DNA of 15,794 nt, taken from positions 9,097-24,890 of the forward strand of contig QIAS01000071.1 of the NCBI GenBank assembly GCA_003225615.1. The letters are read 5' to 3'. The number at the start of each line of letters is the position of its first letter. Position 1 is the first letter of the stretch. Below the pieces are notes generated by a model. It worked only from the letters and a program-made list of their open reading frames with translations. It was not told the origin of the DNA and made no database searches. Made by a program: the position numbers and the translations under genes. Source of the stretch: Acidobacteriota bacterium. GTDB lineage: Bacteria > Acidobacteriota > Terriglobia > Terriglobales > Acidobacteriaceae. Of this stretch, positions 6,954-13,092 are shown one piece after another.

Positions 6954-7833
6954 ACCGACGAGCAGTTGCTTCCGCCTGCTCGTGTGCATGATAGCTGGAG
7001 CGCACCAATGGCCCTGATTCCACGTGCCGGAAGCCGAAGCGCAGAGCCTCTACCTTGAGATATTGGAATTCGTGTGGCGCGTAGTAGCGCGCTATCGGAA
7101 GGTGATCGCGCGAAGGCCGCAAGTACTGCCCGATGCTGAGAATATCAACCTGGCGTTCGCCCAGGTCACGGAATACCTCAATCATCTCAGCCATGGTCTC
7201 ACCCAGTCCAACCATCAAGCCCGTCTTGGTAACCATGGCGGGAGAAAATTTCTTGGCATTTTCCAGCAGATTCAAAGTTCGGTCATAACGCGCCCCTGAT
7301 CGCGCAACTCTATAAAGGCGTGGAACAGTTTCGGTGTTGTGATTGAGGATGTCCGGCTTAGCTTCGAGTACGATGCGTAAAGCCTCATCCCACCCTTGAA
7401 AGTCAGGGATGAGGACCTCGATCCGGCAGTCTGGAGCCTCGAGCCGAATCTGGCGGATGGTTTCAGCGAAGATCCTCGCCCCGCCGAGATTGTCGTCATC
7501 CCGGTTTACGCTAGTGACTACCGCGTGCTTCAGGCCGAGCGTTCCGATAGCTTGGGCAACACGGGCGGGTTCATCCCAGTCGATCGGCTGCGGTTTGCCT
7601 TTGGGCACGGCACAAAACCCACATCGCCGTGTGCAGATGTCCCCCAACAGCATGAAAGTTGCAGTTCGATGGTTCCAGCATTCGCATACCGTGTGCAGTC
7701 CCAGGCTCCGCGCCAGGCGTTTCAGGTTATGGAAGTTCTCGCCGACCGGGGCCTTAGCCCGCAGCCATTCTGGCTTGGGCTGGGGGAGCCGGGGGCCAAC
7801 CTCAATCTGGACTAGTTGTGGAAGAGTCCCCAT
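6952..7833 (-). CDS. lipA: Lipoyl synthase with a 9-residue gap in the auxiliary cluster motif
   Basis: LipA is a radical SAM enzyme that inserts two sulfurs into protein-bound octanoate to make lipoyl groups. 293 residues from ATG 7833, a start supported by GGAG at 7840-7843 (six bases away); the frame is open back to 7935. The radical SAM motif CTRRCGFC (Cys67, Cys71, Cys74) is intact, as are VTSVNRDDDNLGGA, VLIPDFQG, ILNHNTETVPRLY, KTGLMVGLGE, GQYLRPS and the C-terminal RSSYHA with its cluster-ligand serine. The auxiliary cluster motif CX4CX5C, normally LHTVCEEA.CPN..EC(W/F)NH, is shortened to LHTVCECWNH (Cys50, Cys52). Nine codons containing the middle cysteine are missing in frame at about 7678-7686. 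The auxiliary cluster supplies the sulfur, so activity should be lost or strongly changed unless this is a sequence error. It is convergent with the MlaD gene; no lipB is seen. Confidence 0.93.
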   Translation of the reverse strand: MGTLPQLVQIEVGPRLPQPKPEWLRAKAPVGENFHNLKRLARSLGLHTVCECWNHRTATFMLLGDICTRRCGFCAVPKGKPQPIDWDEPARVAQAIGTLGLKHAVVTSVNRDDDNLGGARIFAETIRQIRLEAPDCRIEVLIPDFQGWDEALRIVLEAKPDILNHNTETVPRLYRVARSGARYDRTLNLLENAKKFSPAMVTKTGLMVGLGETMAEMIEVFRDLGERQVDILSIGQYLRPSRDHLPIARYYAPHEFQYLKVEALRFGFRHVESGPLVRSSYHAHEQAEATARR

Positions 7834-7839
7834 ATCTAG

Positions 7840-7843
7840 CTCC
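7840..7843 (-). promoter_or_regulatory. Ribosome binding site of lipA
   Basis: GGAG on the minus strand, six bases before ATG 7833. It decides the start: translation from the longer open frame (to 7935) would add 34 residues that do not resemble LipA and have no ribosome site that I can see. Confidence 0.6.
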
Positions 7844-7946
7844 GATTCTACCCACTCCGGCGTGGATTCGCGAGACAACAGTCTAATGTCGTGGGACGAA
7901 CTCTGCGAGAAGAGTACTTCCTCTCGGGCCCACATATTGCAGGTTA

Positions 7947-7963
7947 TTTCACTTTTAGTGAAA
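7947..7963. promoter_or_regulatory. Perfect palindrome, candidate operator between lipA and PEP-CTERM gene
   Basis: TTTCACT-TTT-AGTGAAA is a perfect 7+7 inverted repeat around three bases, AT-rich and typical in size for a dimeric repressor site. Read on the lipA strand, TTCACT inside it could serve as a weak -35 with CAATAT 17 bases downstream as a poor -10, so a bound protein would block lipA transcription. The promoter match is weak and the regulator is unknown. It does not fit the TGTGA-N6-TCACA (Crp) or TTGAT-N4-ATCAA (Fnr) consensus. Confidence 0.4.
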
Positions 7964-8127
7964 GGCTGCTTCTCTGGCCTGTTGAATTGAAAAGTGCAGC
8001 CATTTGCGGGACAGATAAGTAGTTCTTATCCAGTAACATAGGGTAACCCCCCAGTCAACGGTTCCGGGGTGGAGTTGGCTACTCACGTGCCAGTAGGAGA
8101 CTGTACCGCCAGTAAAGGATCAAAAGC
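7964..8127 (+). other. Structured upstream region of the PEP-CTERM gene
   Basis: This stretch carries several paired elements. GGCTGC (7964-7969) pairs with GCAGCC (7996-8001). GATAAG (8014-8019) pairs with CTTATC (8025-8030) over a five-base loop. ACCCC (8046-8050) pairs with GGGGT (8066-8070). CTACT (8079-8083) pairs with AGTAG (8092-8096). GCCAGTA occurs twice, at 8089 and 8108, each time followed by a purine-rich Shine-Dalgarno-like run. The second, AAAGGA (8114-8119), is eight bases before ATG 8128 and is the likely ribosome site. I do not recognise a known riboswitch. No gene is seen in the 294 bases between lipA and ATG 8128. Confidence 0.4.
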
Positions 8128-8787
8128 ATGAGCCAGCGTTCGTCTAGGATCAAAATGGGCATTGCCACAGCGGCAATGCTGTGCGGGGTGTTAGCATTTG
8201 CGTCAACTGCGGCATTTGCCGACACGATTGCGCTCACACAAAACAATCTAGGAATCTCGCAGACTATCGGCACCGTTACGCTTACACAGACCGCCACCGA
8301 CCAGGTTACGGTGAAAATCACGATGAATTCAGGTTTCACCATCAAACTTCAGGGTGGGGATGTATTCTTCAACAGCTCGATTGGGCTGTCCGCCAGCAAT
8401 ATCAGTGACATCACCGCGAAGGCCGGGACCACGACGATTACCGGGTTAACTGAGACGATGCAGTTCAACAAGAACAACAGCATCTTCGGCAAATTTACTG
8501 ACCGGTTGCTGAATTTCCACGGCTCGGGCAATGTTACCGGGGCGGACCAACTCAGTTTCGTTGTAACCGCTACGGGCTTGACTGTCGCCAACTTGGAAGT
8601 AACCAACAGCAGCGGGTTCATCATTTCAGTTCACTTTTGCGATAACTCAGGCACGAGCTGTGGGGTCAATACCGGCTTTGCTTCGGGAGGCACAGTCTCA
8701 TCGGTGCCCGAACCCGCGAGCATGACCCTTCTGGGAACGGGTTTGGCTGGAATTGCGACCCTTGTGCGTCGTCGTTTCAAAGCCTAA
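8128..8787 (+). CDS. PEP-CTERM sorting-domain surface protein
   Basis: 219 residues. Residues 1-31 are a signal peptide (basic MSQRSSRIK, hydrophobic core, cleavage after AAFA). The middle (about 32-185) is rich in Thr, Ser, Asn and Val, predicted mainly beta, with an FCDNSGTSCG loop whose two cysteines could form a disulfide. The C-terminal end has VPEPAS (from about 193), a hydrophobic helix, then basic RRRFKA, which is the full PEP-CTERM tripartite sorting signal recognised by exosortase in the inner membrane. No exosortase gene is in the window. PEP-CTERM proteins are usually exported to the envelope or into extracellular polysaccharide matrix. The ribosome site AAAGGA supports the start, and a strong terminator follows, so the gene appears monocistronic. 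The middle domain is of unknown function. Confidence 0.92.
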   Translation: MSQRSSRIKMGIATAAMLCGVLAFASTAAFADTIALTQNNLGISQTIGTVTLTQTATDQVTVKITMNSGFTIKLQGGDVFFNSSIGLSASNISDITAKAGTTTITGLTETMQFNKNNSIFGKFTDRLLNFHGSGNVTGADQLSFVVTATGLTVANLEVTNSSGFIISVHFCDNSGTSCGVNTGFASGGTVSSVPEPASMTLLGTGLAGIATLVRRRFKA

Positions 8788-8811
8788 ATCGCTCATAAAC
8801 CAATTCGCTGC

Positions 8812-8839
8812 AACCGGCGCCAAAAGCGCCGGTTTTTTT
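8812..8839 (+). terminator. Intrinsic terminator after the PEP-CTERM gene
   Basis: AACCGGCGC (8812-8820), loop CAAAA, GCGCCGGTT (8826-8834), then a T-run to 8839. The nine-base-pair GC-rich stem lies 25 bases after the PEP-CTERM stop. It is the clearest terminator in the window and separates this gene from the downstream regulator. Confidence 0.92.
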
Positions 8840-8920
8840 GTTTGATGGCCCGGCTCAAAACTCTTCTCCGTACAGGACCGCACCAGAGCGGCTAAGGATT
8901 TCCCCTAGGTAATCTCCTTC

Positions 8921-9739
8921 ATGTCTTTTGCAGGCGCTTTAGGCATCGAAGTTCTGATGGCTAACGTTCTCGCTACCACAAAGAAAGCGGGCCACCAGGT
9001 CAATGGCCAGACCTTGCCCTCCGGCAGACGTACAGACGCCAGGGGCAAGCCTGTCAGCAACATTGTCCTGTTATCGATCCCGGATGAGGAATACAACAGT
9101 CTTCGTCCCTATCTTGAACCTATAAGTTTGCCGTACCGCCGGCACCTGCATGAACCGGGAGAAAGAATAGACTTCGGGTATTTCATGAATGGAGGGATCA
9201 CCTCGCTCATCATCGTGACCAGTGATGGCCGTTCAGTCGAAGTTTGCATCGTCGGTAAGGAGGGCTTCGTAGGCGCGCCATTAGCAGTGGGCGTACAACG
9301 AAGCCCTTATCGAGCGGTTGTGCAAATGCCTGCTGACGGCTGGAGAATTCGGGCGGCAGCGATTGCAGAAGTCCAAGATTCGACTCCGCACCTGAACCTA
9401 CTGCTGAATCGTTATGCTCAGATCCAAGGCCTGCAAGTGGCCCAAGTGGCGGCCTGCAACCGGCTGCATGAGATCGAACAACGGTTGGCGCGCTGGTTAC
9501 TGATGAGCCAGGACCGCGTAAACTCGGCGGCGCTCCCCATGACTCACGATTTCCTCGCCCAGATGTTGGGCACCGGGCGGCCGAGTGTTACCCTGGCCGC
9601 GGGCATTTTGCAGAAGGCCGGGATGATCGAATACACCCGCGGCAGTGTGAAGATTGTGAACCGCAAAAGTCTGGAAGAAGCAGCCTGTGAATGTTATGGG
9701 GTCATTCAGAACTTCAACGGCGAACTCGGCCTGAAGTAA
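8921..9739 (+). CDS. Crp/Fnr-family transcription regulator
   Basis: 272 residues from ATG 8921; ATG 8957 (MANVLATTKK) is an equally possible start, and neither has a convincing ribosome site. Residues about 48-170 form a cyclic-nucleotide-binding-like beta barrel (IVLLSIPDEEYNSL, PYRRHLHEPGERIDFGYFM, EVCIVGKEGFVG). A dimer helix follows (QVAQVAACNRLHEIEQRLARWLL in two overlapping parts). The C-terminal winged helix-turn-helix is LPMTHDFLAQMLGTGRPSVT with QKAGMIEYTRGSVKIVNR. Fnr's N-terminal cysteine cluster is absent, so oxygen sensing through Fe-S is unlikely. The ligand is unknown; the subfamily is common in Acidobacteriota and Rhizobiales. It lies after the terminator of the PEP-CTERM gene and is convergent with recG (16-base gap). 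Its targets cannot be inferred here. Confidence 0.9.
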   Translation: MSFAGALGIEVLMANVLATTKKAGHQVNGQTLPSGRRTDARGKPVSNIVLLSIPDEEYNSLRPYLEPISLPYRRHLHEPGERIDFGYFMNGGITSLIIVTSDGRSVEVCIVGKEGFVGAPLAVGVQRSPYRAVVQMPADGWRIRAAAIAEVQDSTPHLNLLLNRYAQIQGLQVAQVAACNRLHEIEQRLARWLLMSQDRVNSAALPMTHDFLAQMLGTGRPSVTLAAGILQKAGMIEYTRGSVKIVNRKSLEEAACECYGVIQNFNGELGLK

Positions 9740-9755
9740 CTGCCGTGCTGACTTC

Positions 9756-11975
9756 TTAGCCAACTTCAACCAAGCCATAGGTGTGCTGCCAGCGCGCTCG
9801 CATGTGGCGAAGCGCACAGTCAATTTCCTGCTGCGAAATCTCAAACTTTGAGCCGGACAAGCTCCCGGACGCTTCGCGCTTGGCCATCTCAAGGATTTGG
9901 CGATCGCGAATCAGGTTCGCGACCCGGAAACTCGGAATGCCTGCCTGACGCGTGCCGAAGAATTCCCCAGGCCCGCGCAGTTCCAGATCCAGTTCAGCGA
10001 TCTGGAACCCGTCATTGGTCCGGACCATGGCATCCAACCGGCGCTCACCTTCTTCCGAGACTTTACCCCCGGTCATCAGAATGCAGTACGACTTGGCAGC
10101 CCCGCGACCGATTCGTCCTCGCAATTGATGAAGTTGCGCCAGTCCAAAACGTTCGGCATGTTCGACGACCATCACCGTAGCGTTCGGTACATCCACTCCT
10201 ACTTCAATTACCGTAGTGGAAACCATAATGCTGAGGTCTCCCCTCTGAAACTGCTGCATGACCCGGTCTTTCTCCTCCGGATCCAGCCGCCCATGGAGCA
10301 GACCGACGCGCTGGTCGGGGAAAATGCGCTTGCTAAGTTCCTTGTACATTTTGATGGCCGCTTTCAGCTCCCGTTCCTCGTTTTCCTCGATAACCGGATA
10401 AACCACGTAAACCTGGTGGCCTGCGGAAACTTGTTTCCGAACAAAACTCCAGGCTTCATCCGCGCGATCGTCGGAAATGCGGCGGGTCACAATGGGGACA
10501 CGGCCAGGTGGCATCTCGTCGAGAACACTTATATCTAAATCGCCGTAGAGCGTGAGCGCCAGCGTCCGCGGGATGGGCGTGGCGGTCATGACGAGCACGT
10601 CGGGCTCGGGTTGGCCAGCCGAGCTTTGATCCGCCCGGGCGGGCGGAAGATTTGCCGCGGCACGGTCCAGAGCCGCCTCCCCGCTCTTTTTCATCAGCTT
10701 AAGCCGCTGCATGACTCCGAAGCGGTGCTGCTCGTCAACAATGACCAGCCCCAGTTTGGCGAAGTCGACTTTCTCCTCGATCAAGGCATGCGTGCCGATA
10801 ATCAGATTGGCGTTGCCCTGGCCGATGTGGCGCCGCGTCTCACGTTTTCGGCCAGCCTCGAGCGATCCGGTCAGCAACACAATTCGGTAGCCGGCATTTT
10901 CCAGTACGCGGCGAGCTGAGAAGTAATGCTGTTGGGCAAGGATTTCCGTCGGAGCCATCAACGCGACCTGGTACCCACCCTCCATCGCGATGATGGCCGC
11001 CTCGAAAGCCACGATAGTCTTGCCCGAACCCACATCCCCTTGGAGCAAACGCCGCATCGGGACCGGCTTTTCCATGTCCGAGGCAATCTCTTTCAACACG
11101 CGCTTCTGCGCCGCTGTGGGATGAAAAGGCAGAACTTTCTTGATGGCCGCCCGTACTTGCTCCGTCAACTGGAATGCAATGCCAGTCTGCGCCTTCTGCT
11201 GACGCTTCTTCTGTTCGAGTCCCAATTCGATGAAGAAGAGTTCCTCGAAAATAAGCCGAAAATGGGCGCGCGTACGAGAAGATTGCAGTTCCTGCAGGCT
11301 TTCTCCAGGCTCGGGCCAATGAACTTTCCAGAGCGCCTCACCTGGCGAGAGCAATCCCATGCGCTCACGCACGCTTTTGGGAATAGGATCCGGCAAGTCG
11401 GGGGTCAAGTCCTCCAGGGCGGAACGGATGATGCGCCGGAACCATCTGGATGTCAGGCGCCCTTGCCCGGCCGATTCGTAAATGGGCACGATACGTCCAA
11501 CTTCGAGCGAAGCAGCTAGTTTTTGTTCGGCGGCATCAGATGACCCGTCTTCGGTGGCATCGCCCAGAATTTCGAATTGTGGCTGCATCAACTGCAGCTC
11601 GCCGCGAATCTGGTCGGCCTCGACCTTCCCGTACAATGCAACCGCTTGGCCAGCCTTGAACTTGTCTTTGAGGTAAGTGGCATTGAACCACAGACATTTG
11701 ATCCTGTCCCTGCCCTGCCCGGCGGTCATCTGAAAAATGGGCATGCGCCGGGTGCGCGTATGAAACAGGCCCGAAGTACGCACTTCCGCAATTACTGTCG
11801 CCATTTCCCCGGGACGAAGCTCGGCAATAGTTCGGGGATTCAGTCGATCTTCATAGCGGAAAGGGAGATAATTCAGCAAGTTCCCCACGGTATGGATGTC
11901 CTTAGCCGCCAGAATCTCAGCCAGGCGCGGTCCAATTCCCTTAACGTACTGAACGGAAGTGCCTAGTTGCAGCAT
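9756..11975 (-). CDS. recG: ATP-dependent DNA helicase RecG
   Basis: RecG remodels stalled replication forks and Holliday junctions. From ATG 11975 it has 739 residues; the frame extends to a GTG at 12020. I prefer 11975 because family members begin near LGTSVQYVKGIGP; neither start has a good ribosome site. The N-terminal wedge/OB domain (about 1-180) is followed by the helicase motifs: GDVGSGKT (Walker A, 313-320), APTEILAQQH, GTHALIEE, DEQHRFG (414-420), TATPIPRT (464-471), HGRLDPEEKDRVM, STTVIEVGVDVPNA and QLRGRIGRG. The C-terminal RecG region is complete. An extra run of about 27 residues (431-457, rich in Ala, Pro and Ser) sits between motifs II and III. It is convergent with the Crp/Fnr gene and divergent from a small membrane protein. 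Confidence 0.96.
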   Translation of the reverse strand: MLQLGTSVQYVKGIGPRLAEILAAKDIHTVGNLLNYLPFRYEDRLNPRTIAELRPGEMATVIAEVRTSGLFHTRTRRMPIFQMTAGQGRDRIKCLWFNATYLKDKFKAGQAVALYGKVEADQIRGELQLMQPQFEILGDATEDGSSDAAEQKLAASLEVGRIVPIYESAGQGRLTSRWFRRIIRSALEDLTPDLPDPIPKSVRERMGLLSPGEALWKVHWPEPGESLQELQSSRTRAHFRLIFEELFFIELGLEQKKRQQKAQTGIAFQLTEQVRAAIKKVLPFHPTAAQKRVLKEIASDMEKPVPMRRLLQGDVGSGKTIVAFEAAIIAMEGGYQVALMAPTEILAQQHYFSARRVLENAGYRIVLLTGSLEAGRKRETRRHIGQGNANLIIGTHALIEEKVDFAKLGLVIVDEQHRFGVMQRLKLMKKSGEAALDRAAANLPPARADQSSAGQPEPDVLVMTATPIPRTLALTLYGDLDISVLDEMPPGRVPIVTRRISDDRADEAWSFVRKQVSAGHQVYVVYPVIEENEERELKAAIKMYKELSKRIFPDQRVGLLHGRLDPEEKDRVMQQFQRGDLSIMVSTTVIEVGVDVPNATVMVVEHAERFGLAQLHQLRGRIGRGAAKSYCILMTGGKVSEEGERRLDAMVRTNDGFQIAELDLELRGPGEFFGTRQAGIPSFRVANLIRDRQILEMAKREASGSLSGSKFEISQQEIDCALRHMRARWQHTYGLVEVG

Positions 11976-12045
11976 CTCATGGGATGTTAGCAGGAGTGCA
12001 TTTATGATGGCTGAGGTCACAAGAGGGGAAGCTGAGCCCGGTGTC

Positions 12046-12051
12046 TAAGGA
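12046..12051 (+). promoter_or_regulatory. Ribosome binding site of the 81-residue membrane protein
   Basis: TAAGGA, 11 bases before ATG 12063. It helps to confirm that this small ORF is a translated gene. Confidence 0.45.
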
Positions 12052-12062
12052 ACTGTAAACGC

Positions 12063-12308
12063 ATGCCTAGGAAGTCGATGAGGGCAAACTTCGTTGAGGC
12101 ACTGATCGCCGTGCTGGCAGGAAACGCTGTCTACTTCCTGCTTCTGCCGTACCTACCGGTGGCCGCGCGCCACGTTGTATTTCGGTACGACCTTGGACTG
12201 GTAGTGGATTTCTGGTTCTGCCTGGTAGCGTTCGGGATCGTGAAGACTGTGACACGATGGCGAGAAAGGCGCCGGACGTCCTCCGGAGTCAGGAGTCAGA
12301 ACAAGTAA
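12063..12308 (+). CDS. Small two-helix membrane protein
   Basis: 81 residues, not assigned to a named family. Two hydrophobic segments are visible, about 9-31 (FVEALIAVLAGNAVYFLLLP) and 36-63 (containing LGLVVDFWFCLVAFGIVKTV), with charged ends (MPRKSMR at the start, RWRERRR after the second helix). This predicts an inner-membrane hairpin with both ends cytoplasmic. The last residues (SGVRSQNK) are encoded by the first copies of a repeat sequence (12285-12299), so the C-terminus may not be conserved. A ribosome site (12046-12051) and the clear hydrophobic pattern support a real gene. It diverges from recG. The function is unknown. Confidence 0.65.
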   Translation: MPRKSMRANFVEALIAVLAGNAVYFLLLPYLPVAARHVVFRYDLGLVVDFWFCLVAFGIVKTVTRWRERRRTSSGVRSQNK

Positions 12309-12388
12309 TCAGCGAAACTCCAATTCCCGTACTCTCTGACTTAATCACTCTTTGTCCCACCGGACCCCTGACTACTGACTCCTGACTA
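12285..12388. repeat. GAGTCAG/CTGACTN heptamers forming a 13-bp inverted repeat
   Basis: AGTCAGGAGTCAG (12287-12299) and CTGACTCCTGACT (12375-12387) are perfect complements. Each arm is built of tandem seven-base units; on the right arm CTGACTA, CTGACTC and CTGACTA run 12368-12388. The left arm covers the end of the 81-residue ORF. The loop of 75 bases is long for a terminator, though the element lies between two convergent genes. It is probably a heptamer-repeat insertion present in both orientations. Confidence 0.65.
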
Positions 12389-12396
12389 CTTGAAAT

Positions 12397-12903
12397 TCAG
12401 CGACTCCGATGCGATCTGCGAGTACGCGCCCCTCTTTGCCCTGCACGATGACGACCTGCCACCCCTCTAGTGCGGGCTGCCTTACGCGCGGCCTGGCTAC
12501 GTGATAATGAACTCCGATGCTGGGCAGCGCTCCTGCCCTGCCGCGACAAGGCTTGGCGCGATGCGGCTTGGCGTCCTTTGCGCCGCAGGGCACGACTCGT
12601 CGCCCGCGAGCGGCGGCTCGAGGTCTTTCGCCGCGAATGTGACTGGCCCTTACGGTAATCACGGGTTGCTTGTTTGCGGGTTCGGGACGAAGCCCTCCCC
12701 CGCTTCGGCGGTTTTAGCTTTACCCCTGCTCGGCGAGCCTTTGAGAGCCCGATTGCGATTGCTTGTTGAGGAGAGGCGGCTCCATGCTTACCCTCCCGGA
12801 TATGATGCATCTCTTCACGAACGAACTCGCCCGCCTGGGTACTGGGTGATTTCCCTTCGCGAGCGTCCTCGTGTGCACGTTCTATTGTCTCTTTTTCAGG
12901 CAT
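12397..12903 (-). CDS. DUF6496 protein with Arg/Ser-rich histone-like tail
   Basis: 168 residues from ATG 12903, preceded by GAGGGG (minus strand) a few bases upstream. Residues 1-70 hold the DUF6496 core (ERAHEDAREGKSPSTQAGEF, VREEMHHIREGKHGA, SPQQAIAIGLSKARRAGVKL). From about 70 to the end it is an Arg-, Ser- and Ala-rich low-complexity tail (SRRKTSSRRSRATSRALRRK and similar), very basic and resembling histone H1-like tails. This suggests DNA or RNA binding, but I know of no experiment for the family. It stands alone between a convergent small membrane protein and a divergent cyclase gene. Confidence 0.85.
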   Translation of the reverse strand: MPEKETIERAHEDAREGKSPSTQAGEFVREEMHHIREGKHGAASPQQAIAIGLSKARRAGVKLKPPKRGRASSRTRKQATRDYRKGQSHSRRKTSSRRSRATSRALRRKGRQAASRQALSRQGRSAAQHRSSLSRSQAARKAARTRGVAGRHRAGQRGARTRRSHRSR

Positions 12904-12925
12904 AAGCCCCTCACTTTGTATCAGG

Positions 12926-12946
12926 TTAGGAGCTTGTCCTTCCTAA
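12926..12946. promoter_or_regulatory. Inverted repeat upstream of the DUF6496 gene
   Basis: TTAGGA (12926-12931) and TCCTAA (12941-12946) around nine bases, 22 bases upstream of the DUF6496 start codon. It could be an operator or a 5' hairpin. No regulator is known, and a six-base repeat can occur by chance. Confidence 0.25.
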
Positions 12947-13092
12947 AACCAATCAAGCAAATTCTGTAAATTCAAACTGGCATCGCTGTAGGGTCCGGCC
13001 GCGCGCCAACCGAATCGGAATTGCAGTGTGGACAAGTTACTTTCGGAACCTCGGTAAGCTCTCCGCGAAAAGGTAAAATTCCGCGAACCCAA

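Noticed and set aside
7834..7935. Extended N-terminus of LipA (34 more residues)
   Set aside because: The residues do not resemble LipA, and a good GGAG site precedes the ATG at 7833.
7975..7992. Sigma-54 promoter (TGGC...TTG) upstream of the PEP-CTERM gene
   Set aside because: TGGCCTG is followed by TTG with the wrong spacing, and the GC dinucleotide of the -12 box is absent.
8031..8127. Cyclic di-GMP (GEMM) riboswitch upstream of the PEP-CTERM gene
   Set aside because: The gap has hairpins, but the conserved GCAAAGC-type core and the tetraloop/receptor blocks of that riboswitch class are not present.
9897..11519. Long plus-strand open frames opposite recG
   Set aside because: They have no recognisable motif or ribosome site and lie entirely over intact RecG coding sequence, so they are shadows of its codon pattern.
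12543..12905. Plus-strand open frames over the DUF6496 gene
   Set aside because: They arise from the Arg/Ser-rich codon repeats of the minus-strand gene and show no protein-like pattern.
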